DNA of 8,536 nucleotides from an uncultured Rikenellaceae bacterium. Its GTDB lineage: Bacteria; Bacteroidota; Bacteroidia; Bacteroidales; Rikenellaceae. Location of the stretch: contig CAJURV010000079.1 of the NCBI GenBank assembly GCA_910588925.1, forward strand, positions 1 to 8,536. The letters run 5' to 3'. Numbering within the stretch: the first letter of the stretch is position 1; every line of letters begins with the position of its first letter. The notes below the pieces were generated by a model that saw only the letters and a program-made list of their open reading frames with translations, was not told the DNA's origin and ran no database searches. The position numbers and the translations under genes were made by a program. Positions 1 through 6,925 of the stretch are shown one piece after another.

Positions 1-82
1 ATGCGTTCAGAGACCGCGTACTTCCCAAACTCCACGAAAACTTCCTCCCCGTACGCCCCGAACCTATAAAATCCCTGACGCG

Positions 83-327
83 TCCCCGAAGGGGATGCAC
101 CCGCACGAGCAATACAAAAATGCACCCAACAAAAACAAACGAGACTAAAGCGGGAATACAACAAACATCCAACTACACTAAACACAACTACAAAAGACAA
201 GGCACAGAACGTCGCCTAACAACTACCAATAAAGAACGCCGCAAGGCGTATCACCAACAGCCAAAGCCCGAGCGAAGCGAGGGCAATCAAACACAATTCC
301 GCCGTTAAATCCCGAGGAACGAGGGAT
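83..327. repeat. cluster of short stem-loops in gene-free DNA
   Basis: This stretch lacks a convincing gene and carries a run of small inverted repeats. TCCCC-GAA-GGGGA lies at 83-95. CGCC-GCAA-GGCG lies at 237-248. GCCC/GGGC, with an inner GC-GAA-GC, lies at 266-284. ATCCC/GGGAT, around GAGGAACGAG, lies at 309-327. The motifs GAGCGAAGCGAGGG and GAGGAACGAGGG resemble each other, so these may be copies of one decayed intergenic repeat family. None is followed by a T-run, so I do not call them terminators. The inverted repeats are seen directly; the family relationship is inferred. Confidence 0.45.
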
Positions 328-329
328 GA

Positions 330-455
330 GCGGGCCGGAGCCTCCCCCAACGGAGGCCCGCGTAAGTTCCTGCAATCATAGAACCTTTCCGCTTAAATCA
401 CTGACACGAATCGAAAGAGCACCCCGCTTAAGCGGTCCCCCGCAGGCTCCGGCCC
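330..455. other. GC-rich structured block, possible ncRNA or palindromic repeat
   Basis: Three nested structures are visible. A perfect 7-bp stem GCGGGCC/GGCCCGC spans 330-361, and an alternative hairpin GCCTCC/GGAGGC uses 340-357. A 12-bp palindrome CCGCTTAAGCGG lies at 424-435. A 12-bp long-range inverted repeat pairs GGGCCGGAGCCT (332-343) with its complement at 444-455, so the 5' strand can pair locally or at long range. No family signature of RNase P, SRP, tmRNA or 6S RNA was recognised. It may be a structured RNA on either strand or an inverted-repeat element. No flanking gene uses it as an obvious leader. Confidence 0.4.
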
Positions 456-644
456 TGTGACGCCGAGCAAAATACCGCTAAAAGGTCCATCTCTATGCAA
501 CATAATTTAGGAATTGTATTTATCCCATCCGGGCGAAAAGTCCGACTAATTCGCATACCGCCAAACTAAATAAACGTCTCACCAACCACAAACGCCGTAA
601 AACGTCCACACGCAAACAGAACACACTCTAATTATGCAGCATAT

Positions 645-670
645 AAAAAAGGGGAAGTATAGCCCTCCCC
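645..670 (-). terminator. rho-independent terminator downstream of the GH84 gene
   Basis: Read on the minus strand, GGGGAGG pairs with CTTCCCC (7 bp, one G-U) across the loop GCTATA and is followed at once by six T residues (650-645). The structure lies about 120 nt beyond the GH84 stop codon, in the right orientation to end that transcript. On the plus strand there is no T-run, so it is unlikely to be bidirectional. The 671-788 stretch between stop codon and terminator holds only a 5-bp hairpin (748-764). Confidence 0.7.
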
Positions 671-788
671 CAAAATATCCAATATATATAAGGACCAACG
701 CCCCATCAAAAGCAACCTTCTCGATAAACCGAGTACAATGATACAGAGCCTCTATCACCGAGGCGGTAAAATATCGAATAATATTCGA

Positions 789-2573
789 CTATTCCCCCTC
801 GAAAACCATCACCGACAACGAATCGACGAACGGCTGCAACACTTTGGTCGCACACTTTATCCCTGGTTGATACTGGTTACGGTTATATGTGGAATCTATC
901 TCGTCGGCCATACACCTTAAAGCCTCCACATGTTTTTCGGCAAGCTCCACATCCTGCCGCCACATCGTAGTATCGGCATCGGACCCTGCATTCTTCACAA
1001 CGCACGAGGCCATGGCAAGATCTGTAACCACGCGTCCCTCCTGTCCCAATATCTTAAACCGCATGAGCCACGGACGCAACTCCTCCACCAGCGCCTCGTT
1101 ATCGTGGCTCTGCAACAATATGTCGGCGGCGGCGACTATATCTCGAAACACACCCGACATACGACCCAACAACGAAACAGTATTGTGACCGGTCTGTCCT
1201 TTACTATAGGCCTCGAGAGCTTCGGCAGCCGTCTTCTCCACGCTAACCGACTCCTCACGACGATATTTGTGCCCCGTCTTACCCATATCGGAGTTGTGCT
1301 CGGCGAATATGCGCAAAGCCTTGTAATCGTGCGGCATAAGCAGGCACAAAGCCTCCTCCCACGACTGAATACTATCGAACGCAGAGGGGTTCCAGCAATA
1401 CCTACCCACGCTGTATATGGCCGCTTTCGACGCCTCGGCATGTTCCATGGGGTTGGTCACGAAACCCGACATCATATCGGTCCCCTCCGCAGTTAGACCG
1501 TAAACGCGCCCCATGAGCATGTGATCGCGCACGTAGTCGGACACGGGGAAATTCCACCATATATATGCTGGACGCCCGATCTGTCCCTCTATCCATCGCA
1601 AACCGTCCTCGGTTATGTCGGAAACCACCCTGTCGCCCGTCCACATTATGCGCACCGAAAGGTCGAGCTTCCTGCCGAGAGTGGAGAGGTAACCCTTCTT
1701 CGGATCGCTCCAGCTCTTGTTGTATTCGGTAGGACACATTATCAGAGGCGCAACGTCGCCTTTGACCTTTACGAAGCGTCTGTCCAAAGCGTTCAGCAAC
1801 TCGGCCTGCCTCTTGGGATCGGTACCGTCGCCCGATATGTCGTCGAAGAATACGGCGAACGAGCGCACGCCGAGGTCATACATCTGCGAGAATTTGCATA
1901 ACAGCGAATCGAGATCGTTACCGTCCCAACGTATATCCTTACCGGGATGTACGGCCCAGACGAAATCGACCCCGTTACGGCGCGCCCTGTCGGCCAACTC
2001 GGCTATCTGCGCCGCCTCGCGTTCGGGATATGGCTCCCGCCAGTGGGGACTGCTGTGATAGGGATCGTCCTTGGGACCGTATATATATGTGTTCATACGG
2101 CACATACGGTAAAAATCGAGCTGGCCGAGACGCGCTTTATGGCTCCACGGCGTGCCGTAGAACCCCTCCACCACGCCACGAGATGCGATGCGAGGAGCGT
2201 CGGCCGTCTCGAACACCTCCGCCGCACCTGCGGGATGAGCCGCTACTACACGCGCCAACTCGTCGACGCCGTATAACGTTCCGCGTCCGTTACTTCCGGC
2301 CACAACTACGCGACCGTCGCCAACCGCAACATAAAAGCCGTCCGCGGCAGAGGGTATCTTGCCGAGCCACGCAGACACGGAGCCATCGCCGCGCTCGCCT
2401 ATATACACCTCACGGATACCATCGGTATCTATGGTGTCGAGCAGAGCCTCCAAAGCCTCGAGTGCATAAGGGTCCGCCTCACCGGCACCCGTTACGGAGA
2501 CCTTGCCGGAGTTCTGCGCCGTAACGGCCGTAACGCCGAGAGACATAAAAAGTGTCAGAAATATACGTTTCAT
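789..2573 (-). CDS. secreted GH84 beta-N-acetylglucosaminidase (O-GlcNAcase-like)
   Basis: This 594-residue glycoside hydrolase removes terminal beta-linked N-acetylglucosamine by substrate-assisted catalysis. The first ~19 residues (MKRIFLTLFMSLGVTAVTA) form a signal peptide, so it acts in the periplasm or outside. Residues ~20-125 fit the small alpha/beta domain that precedes GH84/GH20 barrels. The catalytic barrel starts at APRIASRGVVEGFYGTPW (126-143) and contains YIYGPKDDPYH (163-173), whose lysine K168 fits the sugar-binding lysine. The catalytic Asp pair is D244-D245 in VFFDDISGDG. PTEYNKSW (281-288) and WWNFPVSDY (339-347) match further substrate-site segments. The C-terminal ~200 residues look helical. 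It is shorter than the ~740-residue Bacteroides enzyme, probably lacking C-terminal extras. No SusC/SusD or regulator lies in the window, so it is not in a visible polysaccharide-utilisation locus. Natural substrates could be mucin or glycoprotein glycans; that part is inferred. Confidence 0.93.
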   Translation of the reverse strand: MKRIFLTLFMSLGVTAVTAQNSGKVSVTGAGEADPYALEALEALLDTIDTDGIREVYIGERGDGSVSAWLGKIPSAADGFYVAVGDGRVVVAGSNGRGTLYGVDELARVVAAHPAGAAEVFETADAPRIASRGVVEGFYGTPWSHKARLGQLDFYRMCRMNTYIYGPKDDPYHSSPHWREPYPEREAAQIAELADRARRNGVDFVWAVHPGKDIRWDGNDLDSLLCKFSQMYDLGVRSFAVFFDDISGDGTDPKRQAELLNALDRRFVKVKGDVAPLIMCPTEYNKSWSDPKKGYLSTLGRKLDLSVRIMWTGDRVVSDITEDGLRWIEGQIGRPAYIWWNFPVSDYVRDHMLMGRVYGLTAEGTDMMSGFVTNPMEHAEASKAAIYSVGRYCWNPSAFDSIQSWEEALCLLMPHDYKALRIFAEHNSDMGKTGHKYRREESVSVEKTAAEALEAYSKGQTGHNTVSLLGRMSGVFRDIVAAADILLQSHDNEALVEELRPWLMRFKILGQEGRVVTDLAMASCVVKNAGSDADTTMWRQDVELAEKHVEALRCMADEIDSTYNRNQYQPGIKCATKVLQPFVDSLSVMVFEGE

Positions 2574-2596
2574 GATATTGTTTTTTAGTCGATATA

Positions 2597-2627
2597 CAAA
2601 TATAACCGTTTGCTATGCCATATCAAA
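2597..2627 (-). promoter_or_regulatory. Bacteroidetes-type promoter of the GH84 gene
   Basis: On the minus strand TTTG (2627-2624) is followed after exactly 19 nt by TATATTTG (2604-2597), a full match to the Bacteroidetes sigma-70 consensus TTTG-N19-21-TAnnTTTG. Transcription would start near 2590, giving a leader of about 17 nt before the ATG at 2573. This means the GH84 gene need not be co-transcribed with the upstream M15 gene. Confidence 0.7.
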
Positions 2628-2691
2628 ACACCGCAGAAACGGCGAACCCGAAAACTCATGAGAAGCACACGACTTCCCGACCTACGGAACG

Positions 2692-3405
2692 CTACCGCCG
2701 CTTCTCGAAATGCTGGTAGTCCTTGAGGCTCGTCCAGTCGCCGCCCCACACGAAGCCCCGTTTTACGAACTCTCGATAGCAGACATCGTCGCGCTCTATC
2801 TTATATACGAAACTCCGGCTTCTGTCGGAATAGGGCCTCCCCGCCTCGGGATCGACAGTGGTAACGCCGCCGCGCACCCTTACGTACGGGTTATATAAAG
2901 GATTGATGTCTACGGCCATACCGTCGCTGTGGTTGGAGAGCCTGTTTGTGCCGGATATGTATCTGAAATTGAACGACGATGAGTTATTCGCCGCCATGGA
3001 ACGCTCGTCGTCGGCATCGTATTCGTCTATGAGCACCATGCGTTCGATCGGATAACGGGCCTCGAACAACGCTCTGAGTATCGCCACGACATCGTCGCTC
3101 ACAGCCTTGTTGCAGACCATCTCACCGACCAATATACGCCCGGCGGCATCGTAATGCAACGCACGGATGTACCGCAGGTCGGAGAGCGGCACAGTACATT
3201 CGCGTTTATACGATTTGCCGTATATCCGTGCAAAAACATCATCATCTATCTCTCTGACGAAGAAGCATCTATCCGCGCCGAACCGCTCCACCTGACTCGC
3301 AGACACCGTATCGGCAGGCCGCCAGCTCCCGGGCCCGTCCGCAATCTGGCACGATGCGTACGACGAGATAACCATACATGCCAGCGTCGCAATAATATTT
3401 CTCAT
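2692..3405 (-). CDS. exported M15-family metallopeptidase (VanY/D-Ala-D-Ala carboxypeptidase type)
   Basis: This 237-residue zinc peptidase of the M15 family is likely to trim peptidoglycan peptides outside the cytoplasmic membrane. The metal site is visible: SNHSDGMAVDINP gives H159 and D166 (the SxHxxGxAxD signature), and DYQHFE near the C-terminus gives H232, the third ligand. GFVWGGDW just before it is typical of the family. The N-terminus (MRNIIATLACMVISSYASC) is an export signal. Cys19 in YASC could be a weak lipobox, so a lipoprotein is possible but unproven. An upstream TTG at 3414 extends the frame by three residues. I chose ATG 3405 because the promoter places the transcript start only a few bases from 3414. 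Exact specificity (D,D-carboxypeptidase or L,D-endopeptidase) cannot be read from sequence alone. Confidence 0.87.
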   Translation of the reverse strand: MRNIIATLACMVISSYASCQIADGPGSWRPADTVSASQVERFGADRCFFVREIDDDVFARIYGKSYKRECTVPLSDLRYIRALHYDAAGRILVGEMVCNKAVSDDVVAILRALFEARYPIERMVLIDEYDADDERSMAANNSSSFNFRYISGTNRLSNHSDGMAVDINPLYNPYVRVRGGVTTVDPEAGRPYSDRSRSFVYKIERDDVCYREFVKRGFVWGGDWTSLKDYQHFEKRR

Positions 3406-3423
3406 AACGCACAATTATCGCTG

Positions 3424-3455
3424 TAAAGATAACCTATATGGAGCGCACCGCCAAA
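3424..3455 (-). promoter_or_regulatory. Bacteroidetes-type promoter of the M15 peptidase gene
   Basis: On the minus strand TTTG (3455-3452) precedes TATCTTTA (3431-3424) by 20 nt. That is one mismatch from TAnnTTTG, at the last base. The predicted start near 3417 leaves a leader of roughly 12 nt to the ATG at 3405, which is the main argument for that start codon. Confidence 0.55.
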
Positions 3456-3623
3456 AACCGACGCTAACCCGACCATAACATCGTCGTCCGCTTGCCCCGA
3501 ATATCGCGGCAGAAGCACTCCGCCACGGAATTAATCAAGCTCCCTCCATCTTCGACGACATAACCACGCGCAGATATAAAAACGATAAACAACCCTGAAC
3601 CGACTCCCCGACACCCACTCTTT

Positions 3624-3654
3624 TTTGCCATTTTACATAAAAAGAGTAATTTTG
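3624..3654 (+). promoter_or_regulatory. Bacteroidetes-type promoter of trpS
   Basis: TTTG (3624-3627) and TAATTTTG (3647-3654) are separated by 19 nt and match the Bacteroidetes consensus fully. Transcription should begin near 3661, about 18 nt before the trpS ATG. No leader peptide, T-box or attenuator fits in so short a leader. This also excludes the in-frame ATG at 3625, which lies inside the promoter. Confidence 0.68.
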
Positions 3655-3678
3655 TCATCCATAAAAAACAGACGTATC

Positions 3679-4668
3679 ATGGACACAGTAGTCAGCGGCA
3701 TCCGTTCAACGGGTAACCTACACTTGGGCAACTATTTCGGAGCCCTTCGCAATTTCATATCCATGCAACACGAGAACCGTTGCTTTTTCTTCATAGCGGA
3801 CTACCACTCGCTGACGACCCATCCCGACCCGGCATCGCTCCACGGCAATGTCCGCAACGTGCTGACCGAGTATCTCGGCGCAGGGCTCGACCCCGAGGTA
3901 TCGTCCATATACATACAGAGCGATGTGCCCGAGGTAACGGAACTGTATCTGCTCCTCAACATGCACGCATACATCGGCGAGTTGCAACGTACCGCCTCGT
4001 TCAAGGACAAAATACGCAAACACAACGACAACGTGAACGCCGGCCTTCTGACCTATCCGGTACTCATGGCCGCAGACATACTCATGCACAGGGCCGATTG
4101 CGTACCTGTAGGCAAAGACCAGGAACAGCACCTCGAAATGACGCGCAAATACGCACGCCGTTTCAACACAATATACGGCGTAGACTTCTTCCCCGAATGC
4201 CAGGCCTACAGATTCAACGGCGAACCTATAAAGGTGCCGGGGCTCGACGGCAACGGCAAGATGGGCAAGAGCGAGGGTAACGGCATATATTTGGTAGACA
4301 GCGACGCCGACATCCGCAAAAAGGTGATGAAAGCGCTAACCGACGGCGGCCCCACCGAGCCGAACATGCCCATGTGCGAGGGTGTCAAGAACCTGTTCAC
4401 CATGCTCTCAATAGTCTCCGACAAGGAGGTCTACGACCACTTCCTCGCCAGCTACAACGACTGCACCATACGCTACGGCGACCTAAAGAAACAACTGGCC
4501 GAAGACATAATAAAGGTGGTTGCCCCCATAAGGGAACGCATAGCCGACATACAATCCGACGACGACTATCTGCGCAGGGTAGTCAGACTCGGAGCCGAAA
4601 AAGCCCGTGAAAGTGCGGCCGCAACCGTGAAGGAGGTGCGACGCATAATGGGCTTCAAACCGTTCTGA
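3679..4668 (+). CDS. trpS: tryptophanyl-tRNA synthetase
   Basis: This 329-residue class I aminoacyl-tRNA synthetase charges tRNA-Trp with tryptophan in the cytoplasm. The HIGH-type ATP site is H15-L-G-N18 in STGNLHLGNYFGAL (10-23). The KMSKS-type loop is K194-M-G-K-S198 in GNGKMGKSEGN; the Gly in place of the first Ser is, as I recall, normal in Bacteroidetes TrpS. Between them the Rossmann-fold segment includes SDVPEV, LLTYPVLMAADIL and VPVGKDQEQHLEM, which binds tryptophan and ATP. Length is typical for the family. The start MDTVVSGIRSTGNL is the usual one; an 18-residue upstream extension is rejected because it overlaps the promoter. By eye, 17 of its 20 Ile codons are AUA and none is AUU. 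A weak GC-rich inverted repeat (TCCCG/CGGGA, 4674-4694) follows the stop but lacks a T-run. Confidence 0.97.
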   Translation: MDTVVSGIRSTGNLHLGNYFGALRNFISMQHENRCFFFIADYHSLTTHPDPASLHGNVRNVLTEYLGAGLDPEVSSIYIQSDVPEVTELYLLLNMHAYIGELQRTASFKDKIRKHNDNVNAGLLTYPVLMAADILMHRADCVPVGKDQEQHLEMTRKYARRFNTIYGVDFFPECQAYRFNGEPIKVPGLDGNGKMGKSEGNGIYLVDSDADIRKKVMKALTDGGPTEPNMPMCEGVKNLFTMLSIVSDKEVYDHFLASYNDCTIRYGDLKKQLAEDIIKVVAPIRERIADIQSDDDYLRRVVRLGAEKARESAAATVKEVRRIMGFKPF

Positions 4669-4712
4669 CAAGCTCCCGTAAGGCCGGGCCGGGAAGATTG
4701 AAGAGGCATAAA

Positions 4713-4744
4713 TTTGAATTATTGAGAAAAAATATATTACTTTG
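4713..4744 (+). promoter_or_regulatory. probable promoter of the yceD-rpmF cluster
   Basis: TTTG (4713-4716) is followed after 20 nt by TTACTTTG (4737-4744), one mismatch from TAnnTTTG at the second base. The predicted start near 4751 gives a leader of about 30 nt to the ATG at 4780. This would separate the cluster from trpS. Confidence 0.5.
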
Positions 4745-4779
4745 TGCGAATATTGTCCGGTAAAATCTAATGCGGAATT

Positions 4780-5286
4780 ATGTCGAAAACGAGTAAATAT
4801 GCGATATTCCATCAGGGTCTCTCCATAGGGGAGCACACCTATGAGTTTACGCTGGACGACCGTTTTTTCGAAGATTACGGCGGCGAGATAACTCACGGGC
4901 GGTGTAATGCCGTGGTGACGCTTGTCAAAAGCGCCAATCTGTTGAATCTGCATACTGAAATCACCGGCGAGGTGGAGGTTGCGTGCGACCGTTGCCTCGA
5001 GAACTTTTACACGCCGGTCGACTTCGACGGCTCGTTAGTAGTCAGGTTCTCGTCGGAACGCGAAGGCTACGACGTAGACCGCCATACAGGCTTCGACGAC
5101 GAGATACTTTGGCTTTCGCCGGATACCGATGCCATTGATCTGAGCGAATACCTGTACGAAAGTATCTATCTGAGCCTGCCCATGCAGAGAGTGCATCCGG
5201 ACGGAGAGTGCGACCCCGACATGCTGGCGAGGTTCGTTCAGGCACCCGACGACGACGATGCCGACGTTTACGAAGAAGAGGAATAA
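4780..5286 (+). CDS. yceD: DUF177/YceD family protein (large-subunit rRNA accumulation factor)
   Basis: This 168-residue protein is assigned to DUF177. The E. coli and plant relatives affect 23S rRNA accumulation; its molecular action is not settled. The family hallmark is the CxxC pair C69-D-R-C72 in VEVACDRCLENF, midway through the chain, with a further Cys at 144 in PDGECDPD. Together these could form a metal or redox site (inferred). The region LSEYLYESIYLSLPMQRVHP (~121-140) is the conserved helical segment that precedes the last Cys. The tail is strongly acidic (DDDDADVYEEEE). No signal peptide or membrane segment is seen, so it is cytoplasmic. Position directly upstream of rpmF is the widespread arrangement and is the strongest support. 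A 10-bp palindrome AGACCGGTCT (5287-5296) abuts the stop codon. Confidence 0.85.
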   Translation: MSKTSKYAIFHQGLSIGEHTYEFTLDDRFFEDYGGEITHGRCNAVVTLVKSANLLNLHTEITGEVEVACDRCLENFYTPVDFDGSLVVRFSSEREGYDVDRHTGFDDEILWLSPDTDAIDLSEYLYESIYLSLPMQRVHPDGECDPDMLARFVQAPDDDDADVYEEEE

Positions 5287-5364
5287 AGACCGGTCTCAAG
5301 GGGTTTCGATTCCAAGGCGATAGAAGGTCGGAAAAAGATAAAACAGTTTAATTAAGATACAGAA

Positions 5365-5544
5365 ATGGCACATCCTAAACACAAGATCTCTAAACAGAGA
5401 AGAGATAAAAGAAGAACGCACTACAAAGCGGTGGCTCCCACGGTGTCTACCTGCTCTAACTGCGGTGCGGCGGTACTTTACCACAGAGTATGCCCCGAAT
5501 GCGGCTACTATCGCGGCAAACAGACCACTGCCGAAAAAGAATAA
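5365..5544 (+). CDS. rpmF: 50S ribosomal protein L32
   Basis: This 59-residue protein (MAHPKHKISKQRRDKRRTHY...) is ribosomal protein L32 of the large subunit. The N-terminal half is very basic, with the typical PKHKISKQRRDKRR start. The C-terminal half holds a zinc ribbon of two CxxC knuckles, C30-S-N-C33 and C43-P-E-C46, so this is the zinc-binding (C+) form. The gene is short and easily missed, yet the residue pattern is unmistakable. It starts 78 nt after yceD and is probably co-transcribed with it. The leader just before the ATG is A/T-rich with no Shine-Dalgarno, as is common in Bacteroidetes. Two longer reading frames overlap it (antisense 5296-5994 and +1-shifted 5465-5770); both are spurious. 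Confidence 0.96.
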   Translation: MAHPKHKISKQRRDKRRTHYKAVAPTVSTCSNCGAAVLYHRVCPECGYYRGKQTTAEKE

Positions 5545-5650
5545 TAATGCGAGGTTATGCCTGCTTACAATGAGCGGACATAGCCTTTCGTTTATTATAA
5601 CGGCAACGAAACCATTCGTACGACATTCCCTGAGTTTACGGTACGGCATC

Positions 5651-5952
5651 TTACTGTCGCCGGGGGAAACGGACGATAAACATAAAACGTCATCCTTAGC
5701 GAGGAGAGTGAACCATGTTCCCTTTTCCGGGCGGATGGATCGTTTGAATCGAAACGAACGTTTTCGATAAGCCGAGAGCAGAAGCAAATGGAATTTGATT
5801 ATGCCGAGGCGAGAAAATGTCGAATGAAATTCAACGTTTTCGACAAGCCCGATACAATATGACTGGTTCTTATTGTCGAGGCGAGAAGACGTATGGAGTC
5901 GAACGTTTCGGATAAGTCGAGAGCAATGATTTATCGAGACCGGGAAACGTTC
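5651..5952. repeat. degenerate tandem repeat array between rpmF and plsX
   Basis: Within the 436-nt rpmF-plsX gap a composite unit recurs. Its head, AACGTTTTCGATAAGCCGAG or a variant, begins at 5757, 5833 and 5902 (periods 76 and 69). Its tail, TTATTGTCGAGGCGAGAAGA or a variant, lies near 5799-5819, 5870-5891 and 5931-5950. Two further degenerate tails without clear heads lie near 5651-5671 and 5695-5712. Head and tail of one unit are partly complementary (in unit two TCGACAA pairs with TTGTCGA, and CGTTTTC with GAAGACG), so each unit can fold. I see no convincing gene or promoter here. The remaining bases (5545-5650) show nothing recognisable. Confidence 0.6.
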
Positions 5953-5980
5953 TGCATAAAGTGAACTAATATTACTGTCC

Positions 5981-6925
5981 ATGAGAATAGGCATTGACGC
6001 TATGGGCGGCGATTACGCTCCCGAGGCCGTCGTTTTGGGCACTATAGAGGCCGCCAAGAGTGTCTCTCCGTCGACCGTCATAGTACTCTACGGAGACAAA
6101 GAGGCCGTCGAGAAGATATTCGATGCCAACGGCGGCAAACCCGGTTGCGTGGAGATCGTCCACACTTCCGAGGCCATAGCCATGAACGAACACCCCACTC
6201 AAGCGTTCTCGCAAAAGAGCGATTCGAGCATAACCGTAGGCTTCAAAGACCTTAAAAAAGGTGCGATCGACGGTTTTGCCTCTGCCGGAAGCACCGGCGC
6301 AATGATGGTGGGATGTATGCTCGTATCAAAAACTATTCCCGGCGTCATACGTCCATCCATAGGTAGCGGCCTTATGAGCGTCAAAGGCACCAAAGTGATG
6401 CTTTTGGACGTAGGGCTCAACGTCGACTGCAAACCCGACGTGCTGTATCAATACGGCATCATGGGCTCCATATATGCCAAGGTCATATGCGGCATAGACA
6501 CTCCTCGCGTGGCTTTGCTCAACATAGGCGAAGAACCCGAGAAAGGCAACATGACCACCCGCGAGACACATCAACTGATGGCTGGCTCGCGCGATTTCAA
6601 CTTCGTGGGCAACGTAGAGAGCAAACACATATTCTCCGGCGAGATCGCCGACGTTATAGTATGCGACGGTTTCGTCGGCAACGCCTTGCTCAAACAAGCG
6701 GAAGGGATGTACTCGCTATTTGCGGATAAATTGCCCGGAAACGATCCTGTCATGTGCGGTCTCAACTACGAGAACGAGGGCGGCACCCCGGTGCTCGGCA
6801 TCAACCACTGCGTAGTGATAGGCCACGGTTGTTCCACCCCTCTGGCTATCACCAACATGATTTTAGCGACGGAGAAAAACATTGCTCTCGGTCTGGTAAG
6901 TAAATTCAAAGAAGCATTCGTTTAA
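5981..6925 (+). CDS. plsX: phosphate acyltransferase PlsX
   Basis: This 314-residue enzyme converts acyl-ACP and phosphate to acyl-phosphate, the donor that PlsY uses to make lysophosphatidate; it acts at the membrane surface. Family signatures are present in order: GIDAMGGDYAP (4-14) at the N-terminus, SAGSTGA (101-107) in the phosphate/substrate-binding region, GVIRP (121-125), and VIGHG near the C-terminus. Length is normal for PlsX. The start is fixed by the canonical MRIGIDAMGG opening. The gene lies between rpmF and fabH as in many bacteria, though the 436-nt gap upstream is unusual. Its TAA stop shares one base with the fabH ATG (TAATG), pointing to translational coupling. I could not see a clear TAnnTTTG promoter just before it. 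Confidence 0.96.
   Translation: MRIGIDAMGGDYAPEAVVLGTIEAAKSVSPSTVIVLYGDKEAVEKIFDANGGKPGCVEIVHTSEAIAMNEHPTQAFSQKSDSSITVGFKDLKKGAIDGFASAGSTGAMMVGCMLVSKTIPGVIRPSIGSGLMSVKGTKVMLLDVGLNVDCKPDVLYQYGIMGSIYAKVICGIDTPRVALLNIGEEPEKGNMTTRETHQLMAGSRDFNFVGNVESKHIFSGEIADVIVCDGFVGNALLKQAEGMYSLFADKLPGNDPVMCGLNYENEGGTPVLGINHCVVIGHGCSTPLAITNMILATEKNIALGLVSKFKEAFV

Noticed and set aside
120..308. 62-residue plus-strand frame near the left end
   Set aside because: Low-complexity Lys/Asn/Thr/Arg composition across stem-loop repeats, without promoter or ribosome site.
738..920. 60-residue plus-strand frame overlapping the end of the GH84 gene
   Set aside because: Most of it is antisense to GH84 coding sequence, and nothing about it looks like a real protein.
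930..2524. Several plus-strand frames of 100-188 residues opposite the GH84 gene
   Set aside because: They are antisense shadows of a well-supported GH84 gene, rich in Arg/His/Pro, with no family match or promoter.
3464..3658. 64-residue minus-strand frame between the M15 gene and trpS
   Set aside because: It starts over the trpS promoter region, has no promoter or recognisable domain of its own, and ends just before the M15 promoter; it is most likely a chance frame.
3625..3678. 18-residue N-terminal extension of TrpS from an upstream ATG
   Set aside because: The ATG lies inside the trpS promoter (TTTG at 3624-3627), and the family start is MDTVVSGIRSTGNL at 3679.
5757..5952. Repeats considered as a CRISPR array
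   Set aside because: The units are imperfect, spacing varies (76 and 69 nt), both head and tail are conserved around a variable middle, and there are no cas genes.
5296..5994. 232-residue minus-strand reading frame opposite rpmF and the rpmF-plsX gap
   Set aside because: It lies antisense to the unmistakable L32 gene, runs through the degenerate repeats, starts inside plsX and resembles no protein family.
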